Source of the DNA: an uncultured Sulfitobacter sp.
GTDB lineage: Bacteria; Pseudomonadota; Alphaproteobacteria; Rhodobacterales; Rhodobacteraceae
Assembly: GCA_947502265.1 (NCBI GenBank)
Contig: CANMZB010000004.1
Coordinates: forward strand, 62,001 to 126,000
Length of the DNA: 64,000 nt
Reading direction: 5' to 3'
In this document: positions 35,128-43,532 of the stretch, in pieces
Numbering within the stretch: the stretch's first letter is position 1
Layout of the letters: every line of letters starts with the position of its first letter
Translations under genes and position numbers: made by a program
Notes under the pieces: generated by a model
What the model was told of the DNA's origin: nothing
Seen by the model: only the letters and a program-made list of their open reading frames with translations
Databases searched by the model: none

Positions 35128-35670
35128 TCACTTGCGGCGCTGGTGCTCGTTAAGACGAGGCAGGATTTCGACGAAATTGCAGGGCCGGTGCCGGTAATCA
35201 AGCTGCTTTTGCAGGATTTCGTCCCACGCATCCTTGCACGCCCCCGGACTGCCGGGCAGCGCAAAAAGATAGGTGCCGTTGGCCACGCCGCCCGTCGCGC
35301 GCGATTGTACCGCGCTGGTGCCGATCTTTTGCATCGACACGATGGTAAAGACCGTCCCAAAGGCATCCATCTCTTTTTCATACACATCGCGGTGCGCCTC
35401 GACTGTGACATCGCGCCCCGTGAGGCCCGTACCACCGGTCGAGATCACCACATCAATCGCAGGATCGGCGCACCATGCGCGCAACTGGTCGGCAATCTCG
35501 CTGCGTTCGTCGCGGATGATCTTGCGATCAGCCAGCACATGTCCCGCATCGCCTATCCGCCCGACCAGCACATCGCCCGACCGGTCCTGCCCCAGATCGC
35601 GCGTGTCCGACACCGTCAGCACTGCGATGCGCACCGCGATAAATTCCTTGCTTTCGTCGATTCTGCTCAT
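35128..35670 (-). CDS. moaB: Molybdenum cofactor biosynthesis protein MoaB (MogA/MoaB family)
   Basis: Adenylylates molybdopterin ahead of molybdenum insertion (or acts like MogA). 180 residues: IAVLTVSDTRDLGQDRSGD, VVISTGGTGLTGRDVTVEA, and FALPGSPGACKDAWDEILQKQ, the family's MPT-binding motifs. It is 4 bases downstream of lysE on the same strand, the last gene of udg-lysE-moaB. It complements moeA and mobAB at 18-21 kb and moaDE at 50 kb. Confidence 0.92.
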   Translation of the reverse strand: MSRIDESKEFIAVRIAVLTVSDTRDLGQDRSGDVLVGRIGDAGHVLADRKIIRDERSEIADQLRAWCADPAIDVVISTGGTGLTGRDVTVEAHRDVYEKEMDAFGTVFTIVSMQKIGTSAVQSRATGGVANGTYLFALPGSPGACKDAWDEILQKQLDYRHRPCNFVEILPRLNEHQRRK

Positions 35671-35674
35671 CGTC

Positions 35675-36280
35675 TCACTCCATCACGGCCATACGCGCAG
35701 CCAGCGCCATATAGATGCTACCTGTTATATAGCCTAAAACCTTGCTGCTCTGGACCAGCTTGCGGCCCAGGGTTCCTGCGTATGCGCCCACAAGGCCGTT
35801 TACCACAAATCCGCCCAGCGCAATCATAGCACCAAATGCCAGAAACTGAATAAATACCGGCCCCGCCTCGGGCACCACGAATTGCGGGATGAACGCCAGC
35901 ACAAACCAGATCACCTTGAGATTGCTGAGGTTTGTAAACAGCCCCGCGCGAAAGGCGCGACCCGCGGTCATCCCCTTTGCATCCGCTTTCAGCGCACCAC
36001 CGCGCACCGCCTGCACCGCAAGATACACCAGATAGGCCACACCGATCCAGCGGATCACGGTGAACGCCTGCGGGATCGCGGCAACAACCGCCCCCATGCC
36101 CAGACCGGCAACCGTGACATGCACGAAAGCGCCCGCGCTGACCCCCGCACTTGCGGCCCATGCCGCACGCCGGCCCGACCGCATCCCCTGCGCAAGGCAC
36201 AGCATCATGTCGGGGCCGGGTGTGAAATTCAGCGCCAGTGCGGCCGGTACAAACGCCAGCAAGACCACCGGATCAATCAC
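35675..36280 (-). CDS. LysE/RhtB family amino-acid exporter
   Basis: 201-residue inner-membrane protein with about six hydrophobic segments; the N-terminus LLAFVPAALALNFTPGPDMM holds the LysE/RhtB signature (NxTPGPD), followed by QGMRSGRRAAWAASAGVSAG. The family exports threonine, homoserine, lysine and related compounds; the substrate here is unknown. A GTG start at 36278-36280 overlaps the uracil-DNA glycosylase stop by four bases (GTGA); the longer ATG-led frame would lie inside that gene. Confidence 0.87.
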   Translation of the reverse strand: MIDPVVLLAFVPAALALNFTPGPDMMLCLAQGMRSGRRAAWAASAGVSAGAFVHVTVAGLGMGAVVAAIPQAFTVIRWIGVAYLVYLAVQAVRGGALKADAKGMTAGRAFRAGLFTNLSNLKVIWFVLAFIPQFVVPEAGPVFIQFLAFGAMIALGGFVVNGLVGAYAGTLGRKLVQSSKVLGYITGSIYMALAARMAVME

Positions 36281-37053
36281 GTCTCGACCGCCGCTTTCAC
36301 CAAAAGCAAATCGGCCCAGGCATCCTTTTTCGCTTCGGGCATGCGCATCAGGTAGGCCGGGTGGCACATCGGCAATGCGGGCCGGTCCACCGCCTGCGTC
36401 CAATCGCCACGCAACCGCGTGATCCCGCGCTTACCCAGAAGAGCCACGCAGGCCCAATTCCCCATGATCACCAGCACTTTGGGATTTGCCAGTTCGATAT
36501 GACGCTTCAGGAACGGCGTCATCATCGCGATCTCTTCGGGCTTGGGATCGCGGTTTTGTGGCGGACGCCACGGCAGCGTGTTGGCGATGTAAACCGGCGC
36601 ATCCGCATTTGTGCGCCCCATGCCGATCGCGCCGAACATCTTGTCCAGAAGCTGCCCCGCCGCGCCGACAAACGGGCGGCCCAGCCGGTCTTCCTCGCGC
36701 CCCGGCGCCTCGCCCACGATCATTACAGGCGCGCCCGCGATGCCATCGCAAAACACCAGATTGCGCGCACCACGCTTTAGATCGCACAGATCAAACGCCT
36801 CCATCGCGGCACGCAACTCCGCCAGCGTGCCTGCCCCCTGCGCTGCGCTTTGCGCTTCGGCCACCGCATCACGCATCACTTCGGCAACAGGGCCGCGCGT
36901 CAGATGTGGCTTGGCATCCGCGCGCGCGGGCTTGGCCAACTTGTCGGGCAGCTCATAGCGGTTGACGGGCGTATCCGCGATGCATTCATCGACGCCCAGT
37001 TCGATCTGCCATTCAAGCAGCGCCTTTGCCGTGTGAAAGTCCACTGATTCCAT
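36277..37053 (-). CDS. Uracil-DNA glycosylase, family 4-like
   Basis: Removes uracil from DNA to start base-excision repair. 258 residues: an N-terminal helical region, then [35 protein letters not shown] (motif A), [14 protein letters not shown], and [12 protein letters not shown] (motif with the catalytic-site His). Family 4 enzymes usually carry a [4Fe-4S] cluster ligated by a CxxC here; only the first Cys of that pair is present (CDLK). The cluster may therefore be absent or differently bound, as also seen, to my recollection, in related alphaproteobacterial sequences. The frame is open far upstream but reads antisense to pyrB; the ATG at 37053 fits. Divergent from pyrB across 120 bases. 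Confidence 0.88.
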   Translation of the reverse strand: MESVDFHTAKALLEWQIELGVDECIADTPVNRYELPDKLAKPARADAKPHLTRGPVAEVMRDAVAEAQSAAQGAGTLAELRAAMEAFDLCDLKRGARNLVFCDGIAGAPVMIVGEAPGREEDRLGRPFVGAAGQLLDKMFGAIGMGRTNADAPVYIANTLPWRPPQNRDPKPEEIAMMTPFLKRHIELANPKVLVIMGNWACVALLGKRGITRLRGDWTQAVDRPALPMCHPAYLMRMPEAKKDAWADLLLVKAAVET

Positions 37054-37173
37054 GCCCCAACTTACGCCGCCCGCGCGCGGACCGAAATGGGCGATGACAT
37101 GAACACGCCGCAGCGCTTCTTGCCGCCCCCCCGCAGCACCCCTATAACACCCCAAACAGCAGAGGTTCCCCCT

Positions 37174-38121
37174 ATGAGTTTCGCCCACCGCCACCTTCTT
37201 GGTATAGAGCCGCTGCACCCGACCGAGATCACGACATTGCTTGATCTGGCCGACACCTACGCCGACCTCAACCGCCAGCCGCACAAACACGGCGATGCGT
37301 TGCAGGGGCTGACCCAGATCAACATGTTTTTCGAAAACTCGACCCGCACCCAAGCAAGCTTTGAAATCGCCGGCAAGCGGTTGGGCGCGGATGTGATGAA
37401 CATGGCGATGCAGGCGTCCTCGATCAAGAAGGGCGAGACACTGATCGACACGGCGATGACCCTCAATGCGATGCACCCCGATCTTCTGGTTGTGCGTCAT
37501 CCGCAATCGGGGGCGGTCGATCTGTTGGCACAAAAGGTCAACTGCGCGGTGTTGAACGCAGGTGACGGACGCCACGAACACCCCACGCAGGCGCTGCTGG
37601 ATGCCCTGACGATCCGGCGCGCCAAGGGGCGGCTTCACCGTCTCTCCATCGCGATTTGTGGCGATATCGCGCACAGCCGCGTTGCGCGCTCCAACATCAT
37701 GCTTCTCGGCAAGATGGAAAACCGCATCCGCCTGATCGGACCGCCCACCCTGATGCCCGCGCAGATCGGGGAATTCGGTGTCGAAGTCTTCGATAACATG
37801 CAGGAGGGGCTGAAAGACGTCGACGTTGTGATGATGCTCCGCTTGCAAAAAGAACGCATGGATGGCGGGTTTATCCCCAGCGAAAGGGAGTATTACCACC
37901 GATACGGCCTTGATGCAGAGAAATTATCCCATGCCAAGCCGGACGCAATCGTCATGCACCCCGGCCCGATGAACCGTGGTGTTGAAATCGACGGTACGCT
38001 GGCCGATGACATCAACCGCAGCGTGATTCAGGATCAGGTGGAAATGGGCGTGGCCGTGCGCATGGCCGCGATGGATCTGCTGGCCCGCAATCTGGCGAAA
38101 AGCCGCGCAGAGGTGTCATGA
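37174..38121 (+). CDS. pyrB: Aspartate carbamoyltransferase, catalytic chain
   Basis: Condenses carbamoyl phosphate with aspartate, step 2 of pyrimidine synthesis. 315 residues: [20 protein letters not shown] (carbamoyl phosphate-binding STRT), SSIKKGETL (catalytic-loop Lys), [27 protein letters not shown] and [12 protein letters not shown]. Start at ATG 37174 after AGAGG; an in-frame ATG 29 codons earlier gives an unlike N-terminus. It overlaps the next gene by four bases (GTCATGAGC region, ATGA), beginning a run of coupled genes to plsY. No pyrI is seen, so this is not the enteric holoenzyme; the partner is likely the PyrC' protein below. Confidence 0.96.
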   Translation: MSFAHRHLLGIEPLHPTEITTLLDLADTYADLNRQPHKHGDALQGLTQINMFFENSTRTQASFEIAGKRLGADVMNMAMQASSIKKGETLIDTAMTLNAMHPDLLVVRHPQSGAVDLLAQKVNCAVLNAGDGRHEHPTQALLDALTIRRAKGRLHRLSIAICGDIAHSRVARSNIMLLGKMENRIRLIGPPTLMPAQIGEFGVEVFDNMQEGLKDVDVVMMLRLQKERMDGGFIPSEREYYHRYGLDAEKLSHAKPDAIVMHPGPMNRGVEIDGTLADDINRSVIQDQVEMGVAVRMAAMDLLARNLAKSRAEVS

Positions 38122-38606
38122 GCAGCGCGGCTTTTTGGGACACTGTGTTGGAGCCGGGCGAGCAACTGCTTTGGGCGGGACGTCCTAAACCACGCCTGCA
38201 CTGGCGCAACTGGCCGCTTTATGGCGCGGCCCCGATGGCGGCGGCGGGGTTGGCTGCGGCGGCTCTTGGCATTGCCTTTACCTACGGCCCTTCGCGCGAA
38301 ATGTGGCTGCTGGCGGCGTGCGGTATCCTTGTGCTGATCCCGCTGCGCGCCACCCGCGCGCAACTGCGCACATACGCCGCCACGCGCTATGCGCTGACCA
38401 ACCGCCGCGCGCTTTTCTTTCGGATCGACACCGACAACACCCGCGCCAAAGCCTATCCGCACAGCACCATGATCGCGCCGCAAACCCTGCCCACAACGCC
38501 TCCTTCCGTGCGCTTCCTGCGCGTCGAAAATGGCAAAACGCTCGGGTTTGACTATCTTGAGACCGCACCGGAGCTGTTAAGCAATCTTAAACAGGTCCGG
38601 GAATGA
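38118..38606 (+). CDS. Membrane protein with PH-like domain, paralogue A
   Basis: 162 residues: [15 protein letters not shown] near the N-terminus, two hydrophobic segments ([20 protein letters not shown] and [18 protein letters not shown]), then a cytoplasmic beta-rich domain opening [20 protein letters not shown], as in bacterial PH-like (bPH/DUF304-related) proteins. Start overlaps pyrB by four bases. It is a clear paralogue of the gene at 39734-40249 (shared EPxE..LWxGRP and TNRRA motifs). No function is known; its place suggests a link to aspartate carbamoyltransferase. Confidence 0.78.
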   Translation: MSSAAFWDTVLEPGEQLLWAGRPKPRLHWRNWPLYGAAPMAAAGLAAAALGIAFTYGPSREMWLLAACGILVLIPLRATRAQLRTYAATRYALTNRRALFFRIDTDNTRAKAYPHSTMIAPQTLPTTPPSVRFLRVENGKTLGFDYLETAPELLSNLKQVRE

Positions 38607-38683
38607 CATCAGGCAACGCCCCTCGACGATTGTTTTCCAAGCCTGCTTTCACGCGAAAGTTCTTACCAAAAGGATGACCGGCC

Positions 38684-39208
38684 ATGGCCAAGATTGAAAT
38701 CCCGAAATCCGAAACCGGCGTCATCCGGGTTTTCTCTGTTTCGCGCCCGATGGCACAGATGGCGCGGGCGCTTAAACAGCAGTCAAAAGCGCATATCGCC
38801 TCCGATCTGTTGGCCCATCCGGTCACAGACAGCAACTTCGAGCTTTTCGCGCTGTCCGATCTCGCGGGTGTCGGGTTGGCCGGTTATCTCACCGACGGGT
38901 ACGCCGTTGCCATCCACACCGACAAACGGCGGCTTGAGGCGCTTGACGGCTATGTGCTGGTGCTGTTCTCCAATGTCGCGCAAACAGACGCCATCACCCT
39001 GAGCCCGACGCCCGATCTGACGCTCATCGGCACCTACACCGAACGGCCCGGCAGCCGCGCCTCCGTCCCCATCGTTTCGGAGGCGGCCAAACCCTATTCC
39101 GGCGTGACCGAAGCGCCACAAGCCCCCCCGCGCTCGCGCACCGGCAGCGCCATGGTGGCGGTGACGGTTATTGTTACTCTCCTTTTGTTATGGTGGATAT
39201 TCACGTGA
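38684..39208 (+). CDS. C-tail-anchored protein of unknown function
   Basis: 174 residues. The N-terminal 115 residues look like a soluble alpha/beta domain (TGVIRVFSVSRPMAQMARAL, then HPVTDSNFELFALSDL and GYLTDGYAVAIHT); a Pro/Ala/Arg linker leads to one C-terminal helix (TGSAMVAVTVIVTLLLLWWIF). The domain would therefore sit on the cytoplasmic face of the membrane. Last codons overlap the next small gene by four bases (GTGA). Not recognised from any named family. Confidence 0.72.
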   Translation: MAKIEIPKSETGVIRVFSVSRPMAQMARALKQQSKAHIASDLLAHPVTDSNFELFALSDLAGVGLAGYLTDGYAVAIHTDKRRLEALDGYVLVLFSNVAQTDAITLSPTPDLTLIGTYTERPGSRASVPIVSEAAKPYSGVTEAPQAPPRSRTGSAMVAVTVIVTLLLLWWIFT

Positions 39209-39309
39209 AAGAACCCAAACCCGATCCGAAAATGTCAGGCCGTATTGCCATGATCGCCCTGCTGGTCGCCTTTGCCGTGGCGGGCGGAATGGTCTGGATG
39301 GCCGGATGA
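39205..39309 (+). CDS. 34-residue single-helix membrane microprotein
   Basis: GTG start inside the stop of the preceding gene (GTGA), and stop inside the start of the next (ATGA). The peptide opens MKEPKPDPKMSGR (with GTG read as Met) and continues RIAMIALLVAFAVAGGMVWM, one hydrophobic helix of about 20 residues. Two exact overlap junctions argue that this short frame is real rather than a spacer. It may be a small subunit of whatever complex the neighbours form. Confidence 0.62.
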   Translation: MKEPKPDPKMSGRIAMIALLVAFAVAGGMVWMAG

Positions 39310-39737
39310 CCACCGCGCGGCCCTCATGGCACCCGTCCCTGTCGATGTTTCTGCGCCGCACGGTGCTGGTCGGCGCGATCACGCTTGCGCTTATGGCGTT
39401 GGCGGGGTGGGTCATCGGGGCCCTGACGGGACTATGGCAGGTGCTTTATGCGGGGCCGGTTCTGGCTCTGGCGTATAACATCCTGTTCGAAGATCCGCTG
39501 CGCTGGCGACGCATCCGGCAGGACCGCTGGAGCCTTGATGAAACCGCAATCACCTACCACAGCCCCGACGGCGACAACATGATTCCGCTTGCCGACATCA
39601 CACAGGTCCGCGTCAGGCCGGGCTGGACCGTGGTGATCTATCTCAAAGGCGGAATGCGGGTCCGCATGGCCTATATCGCGCGCCCGCGCGCGGTCGCACA
39701 GCGCATTCTGGATGCCCGCGACGGCCTGACCCCATGA
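39306..39737 (+). CDS. Membrane protein with PH-like C-terminal domain
   Basis: 143 residues: two hydrophobic stretches (RTVLVGAITLALMALAGWVI and LWQVLYAGPVLALAYNILF), then a beta domain WSLDETAITYHSPDGDNMIP, LADITQVRVRPGWTVVIYL and a final helix ARPRAVAQRILDARDG. The GD-NMIPLADITQVRV pattern is like bacterial PH-domain proteins. It overlaps both neighbours by four bases. Distantly similar in design to the proteins at 38118 and 39734 and at 44967. Function unknown. Confidence 0.74.
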   Translation: MTTARPSWHPSLSMFLRRTVLVGAITLALMALAGWVIGALTGLWQVLYAGPVLALAYNILFEDPLRWRRIRQDRWSLDETAITYHSPDGDNMIPLADITQVRVRPGWTVVIYLKGGMRVRMAYIARPRAVAQRILDARDGLTP

Positions 39738-40249
39738 ACGACGACCCGTGGAAAGATATCCTTGAGCCGGAGGAGGAAATCCTCTGGCAAGGCAGGCCCG
39801 ATACGGGTTTCGCAGTGCCGCGAATGGATTTTTTCATGCTGCTGTTCGGGCTGCTGTTCAGCGGTTTCGCGCTTGTCTGGATGGGGATTGCACGGCTCGC
39901 GGGCGGCGCGTTCTGGGCCTTTGGCCTGATCCATTTCATGGCGGGCGCAGGCCTCGTGCTTTGGGCGCTCGGGCGCGATACGATGGCGCGCCGCCACAGC
40001 TATTACACCCTCACCAACCGCCGCGCGATAATCGGGCTATCCTATCCGTGGCACAAACGCGCCTTGCACAAATTCCCGATCGGCGCGCGCACAAATCTGT
40101 CCTATGACGGGCAGCGCACCGTGACCTTTGGCGCACGCGGTCGCACCCCTCGCCACCCGTTCCCGCTGCGCGCACCGCAATTCACCCGCATTGACGATGC
40201 CTCAGAGGTGTTCCATCTCATGCGGCAGATCCAGAAAGAGACGCCATGA
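39734..40249 (+). CDS. Membrane protein with PH-like domain, paralogue B
   Basis: 171 residues: LEPEEEILWQGRPDTGF, two hydrophobic segments (FFMLLFGLLFSGFALVWMGI and FWAFGLIHFMAGAGLVLWAL), then YYTLTNRRAIIGLSYPWHKR and a beta-rich rest. It matches the 38118 gene in motif order, so the two probably arose by duplication. Four-base overlaps join it to the gene before and to pyrC' after, implying coupled synthesis with the PyrC' protein. Confidence 0.78.
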   Translation: MNDDPWKDILEPEEEILWQGRPDTGFAVPRMDFFMLLFGLLFSGFALVWMGIARLAGGAFWAFGLIHFMAGAGLVLWALGRDTMARRHSYYTLTNRRAIIGLSYPWHKRALHKFPIGARTNLSYDGQRTVTFGARGRTPRHPFPLRAPQFTRIDDASEVFHLMRQIQKETP

Positions 40250-41520
40250 CGCTGCATTTCATCAACGCCGAACTGATCGACCCCGAAGCGGGAACCCTCA
40301 CCACCGGATCGGTCACCGTAAAAGACGGTTCCATCACCGCCGTAACCGCCGGTGGCATCGCCAACCCCAAGGGAGATATAATCGACTGCAAGGGGCGGTT
40401 CCTTGCCCCCGGTATCGTCGATCTGGGCGTCAAGGTTTGCGAACCGGGCGAGCGGCACAAGGAAAGCTATCGCTCTGCCGGACTGGCTGCGGCGGCAGGC
40501 GGGGTGACGACCATGGTCACCCGCCCCGACACAACCCCCGCCATCGACAATCCCGAAACCCTCGAATTCGTGACCCGCCGCGCGAACGAGGCCGCGCCGG
40601 TGAACGTGCTGTCCATGGCCGCGCTGACCAAAGGGCGGCTGGGTCGCGAAATGACCGAGATCGGGTTTTTGATGGACGCGGGCGCAGTGGCCTTCACCGA
40701 TTGCGACCATGTGGTCAGCGATACCAAGGTATTTTCGCGCGCGCTGACCTACGCCAAAGGGTTGGGCGCGTTGGTGATCGCCCACCCGCAAGAGCCGGTC
40801 CTGAGCAAGGGAGCCGCCGTAACATCAGGCAAATTCGCCTCGCTGCGCGGGCTGCCCGCCGTGTCGGTCATGGCCGAACGCATGGGGCTGGACCGTGACA
40901 TGGCGCTGGTCGAAATGACCGGCGCGCGTTATCACGCCGACCAGATCACCACCGTCCGCGCCCTGCCCGCGCTGCAACGGGCCAAACGCAACGGGCTGGA
41001 CGTGACTGCGGGCATCGGCATCCACCACCTGACGCTCAACGCCTTCGACGTGGCGGACTACCGCACCTTTTTCAAGCTAAAGCCGCCGCTACGCGACGAA
41101 GACGACCGTCTGGCGATGGTGCAGGCCGTGGCGTCCGGCCTGATCGACATTGTCTGCTCCATGCACACACCGCAGGACGAAGAAAGCAAACGCCTGCCGT
41201 TCGAGGTCGCGGCCTCGGGCGCTGTGGGCCTTGAGACCCTGCTGCCCGCCGCCCTGCGCCTGTGGCACGCTGACATGATTACGCTGCCGCAACTGTGGCG
41301 CGCGCTCTCGTTCAACCCTGCGCAGCGGCTTGGCCTGCCCTCGGGACGGTTGAGCGCGGGCGCGCCTGCAGACCTGGTGATCTTTGACGCGCACGCCCCG
41401 TTTGTGATGGACCGCGCCACACTGCGGTCAAAATCGCGCAACACGCCGTTTGACGGGATGCGCTTGCAAGGTAAAGTGCGCGCAACCTACGTCGCGGGTG
41501 CCTGCGTCTATGAATGCTAA
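40246..41520 (+). CDS. Dihydroorotase homologue lacking metal and catalytic residues (PyrC')
   Basis: 424 residues with the amidohydrolase dihydroorotase fold, but key residues are missing. The HxH metal motif (DxHxHxRxPG) reads DLGVKVCEPG (residues 59-68; Gly 61 and Lys 63 in place of the two His). The catalytic TDHAPH motif reads SMHTPQ (Met 306 for Asp). His 180 (IAHPQEP) and His 261 (IHHLTLN) remain. Hydrolase activity is therefore not expected. Pseudomonas has an inactive PyrC' that assembles with PyrB; the pyrB linkage here suggests the same role. A separate active dihydroorotase should exist elsewhere. Coupled by four bases to the PH-like gene; plsY follows after 15 bases. Confidence 0.9.
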   Translation: MTLHFINAELIDPEAGTLTTGSVTVKDGSITAVTAGGIANPKGDIIDCKGRFLAPGIVDLGVKVCEPGERHKESYRSAGLAAAAGGVTTMVTRPDTTPAIDNPETLEFVTRRANEAAPVNVLSMAALTKGRLGREMTEIGFLMDAGAVAFTDCDHVVSDTKVFSRALTYAKGLGALVIAHPQEPVLSKGAAVTSGKFASLRGLPAVSVMAERMGLDRDMALVEMTGARYHADQITTVRALPALQRAKRNGLDVTAGIGIHHLTLNAFDVADYRTFFKLKPPLRDEDDRLAMVQAVASGLIDIVCSMHTPQDEESKRLPFEVAASGAVGLETLLPAALRLWHADMITLPQLWRALSFNPAQRLGLPSGRLSAGAPADLVIFDAHAPFVMDRATLRSKSRNTPFDGMRLQGKVRATYVAGACVYEC

Positions 41521-41535
41521 AGTGAAAGTTCCCCT

Positions 41536-42144
41536 ATGCCTTTGATCGAAACATCCGCCGCGCTGCTGATCCTCTGGGCCGCTTTTGGCTATCTCATCGG
41601 GTCGATCCCTTTTGGCGTTGTGATCGCGCGGGTGATGGGGTTGGGCAATCTGCGCGAGATCGGATCGGGCAATATCGGCGCAACGAATGTGCTGCGCACC
41701 GGGTCCAAACCCGCCGCCGCCGCCACATTGGTTCTGGACGCGGCCAAGGGCGCTGTTGTGCTGCTGCTGGCGCGCACACTAAGCGGCGAAGACGCGGCAC
41801 AACTGGCCGCTGTGGCCGCGATGCTGGGCCATTGCTATCCTCTCTGGCTGAAATTCAAAGGCGGCAAGGGGGTCGCGACATTCCTTGGCATCCTGCTCGC
41901 CTTTGCATGGCCTGTGGGCCTGGGCGCATGTGCAGCATGGCTGGTTGCGGCGCTGGTCACGCGGGTCTCGTCCATTGGTGGTTTGTTTTCTGCTGCGGTC
42001 TCGACCTTCCTGATGGTGTTTCTGGGCTATGGTTTCGGGCTGATCATGGGCGCTGTACTGACAATCATCGTCTTCTGGCGGCATCGCGCCAACATCGCCC
42101 GCATCAAGGCGGGGACCGAACCGAAAATCGGCAAAAAGGGATGA
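41536..42144 (+). CDS. plsY: Acyl-phosphate:glycerol-3-phosphate acyltransferase
   Basis: Makes lysophosphatidic acid from acyl-phosphate at the inner membrane. 202 residues, five hydrophobic segments, and the three PlsY motifs: FGYLIGSIPFGVVIAR, GSGNIGATNVLRTGSK and YPLWLKFKGGKGVATFLG. 15 bases after pyrC' and overlapping the next gene by four bases, so it is part of the long pyrB transcript. Confidence 0.93.
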   Translation: MPLIETSAALLILWAAFGYLIGSIPFGVVIARVMGLGNLREIGSGNIGATNVLRTGSKPAAAATLVLDAAKGAVVLLLARTLSGEDAAQLAAVAAMLGHCYPLWLKFKGGKGVATFLGILLAFAWPVGLGACAAWLVAALVTRVSSIGGLFSAAVSTFLMVFLGYGFGLIMGAVLTIIVFWRHRANIARIKAGTEPKIGKKG

Positions 42145-42818
42145 GAGCCTTCGCGCCCAAGGTCAGTGCCTTTGCCCCCCTTCTGTGTGCCCTGTTCTGG
42201 CTCGCCGCGCCCGCCCATGCGCAAAACTTCGATGTGGTGCTGGGTAACAAGACGCTGGGCCAGATGACGTTTGATCCGCGCGGCAGCTTGCGCAGCACGC
42301 TGGATAACACGCCGCTGGGCGTGTTCAACGGCACGTTCCAATCCACATTGCAGACCTCCGCTAACGGCACAGAAACCTTCACCGGCGTCAGTCAGTCATC
42401 GCGCAAATCGCGCAAGGTTGTGGTCGAATTTACGCAGGGCCGCACAACGGGCATCAACATAACGCCCGACAAGGAACGCACCGCCCTGTCAGACATCACC
42501 CGCGTGCCCGCAGGCGTGATTGATCCGGTCACCGCTGTCGGCAAACTGATCCACGCCAAGGGCTGCCCCGCCCCGTTGCACATCTATGAAGGCCGCCGCG
42601 TGATCGCGTTGTTGCCACAGGCCGCACAGCAAAACGGCACACAGCTTGTCTGCCCTGTCTCGTACAACGTGATCGCTGGTCCGGGGCATCTGTCGCCGCT
42701 GCGGATCTCGTCGGCAAAGATGACCCTGACCTATGCCGTGTCGGGCAAGCGCCAGACCTTGCGCCAGATCGCCCTGACTGCCGGCATCTTCACCGTATCT
42801 TTGAACCGGACCGATTAA
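42141..42818 (+). CDS. Exported protein, DUF3108-like
   Basis: 225 residues starting in the stop of plsY (ATGA). Signal peptide with hydrophobic core FAPLLCALFWLAAPAHA, then a beta-rich mature part: FDVVLGNKTLGQMTFDPRGS, NGTFQSTLQTSANGTETFTG and VSYNVIAGPGHLSPLRISS. The repeated strand pattern and position resemble DUF3108 lipid- or polymer-binding outer-envelope proteins. A single Cys pair (KGCPAP and LVCPVS) may form a disulfide. Function unknown. Confidence 0.72.
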   Translation: MRAFAPKVSAFAPLLCALFWLAAPAHAQNFDVVLGNKTLGQMTFDPRGSLRSTLDNTPLGVFNGTFQSTLQTSANGTETFTGVSQSSRKSRKVVVEFTQGRTTGINITPDKERTALSDITRVPAGVIDPVTAVGKLIHAKGCPAPLHIYEGRRVIALLPQAAQQNGTQLVCPVSYNVIAGPGHLSPLRISSAKMTLTYAVSGKRQTLRQIALTAGIFTVSLNRTD

Positions 42819-42938
42819 ACGCAAGCGGCAAGGTTAAACGACGCGGCTTGCGAATGACCACGCTTTCACCTCAATTCCCCCTTTTTGCTGCCATGCCGCC
42901 TGCGCACCCTGAACCGGTCACAGTTTAGGGAAACAGCC

Positions 42939-43517
42939 ATGACAGGACCGTTCAACGCGCTCACACAGGCCTTTGTCCAGATATTCAACTTTTCCGGTCG
43001 CGCCACGCGGGCGGAATTCTGGTGGGTATTTCTGGCATTTTCCATCTTCGGCATTGCCGCTGCGGTGGCCGATGTAATGTCGCTGCTCACCTTGGCCCAA
43101 ACTTCGGGCCAAGCTGCTCTGCTGTCGGTCAACCCGCTGACCCTCTATTCGACATTTGTCATGCTCGTGACCATTGTGCCCTTCACCAGCCTCGGCATCC
43201 GCCGCCTTCACGACGCGGGCTTTTCGGGGTTCTGGTGGCTGGCAAGCTTTGTACCCGTTGTGGGCAGCCTGCTTTTGCTGGTGATGTATTGCCTGCCCTC
43301 GGAAAACAGAACAACCGTGCGTGGCACACCAAGAGTTGCCGCAAAGAGCGCCAAGGGCACAGCCGACACCGTAGATACCCACAAACGCGCGATGCAAGGC
43401 TACGCGGTATTGTTCGAAAAAAACCGCCCCGTCACGCCGGAAATTGTGCAGGCCCGCAAATCGGAAATCTCGGAATACTACCGCAACCGTGTTCTCAAAT
43501 CTGCGACGCCTGTCTGA
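42939..43517 (+). CDS. DUF805 membrane protein
   Basis: 192 residues: NFSGRATRAEFWWVFLAFSI is the diagnostic DUF805 opening (F.GRA.R.EFWW), followed by TSLGIRRLHDAGFSGFWWLA (RRLHD motif) and a TM segment ending MYCLPSENR. A charged C-terminal tail of about 60 residues extends past the usual end. Start at ATG 42939 after TAGGGAAACAGCC. Inhibitor-like or channel-like roles have been proposed for the family, but none is settled. Confidence 0.85.
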   Translation: MTGPFNALTQAFVQIFNFSGRATRAEFWWVFLAFSIFGIAAAVADVMSLLTLAQTSGQAALLSVNPLTLYSTFVMLVTIVPFTSLGIRRLHDAGFSGFWWLASFVPVVGSLLLLVMYCLPSENRTTVRGTPRVAAKSAKGTADTVDTHKRAMQGYAVLFEKNRPVTPEIVQARKSEISEYYRNRVLKSATPV

Positions 43518-43532
43518 TTTCGCCGTGCTGCC

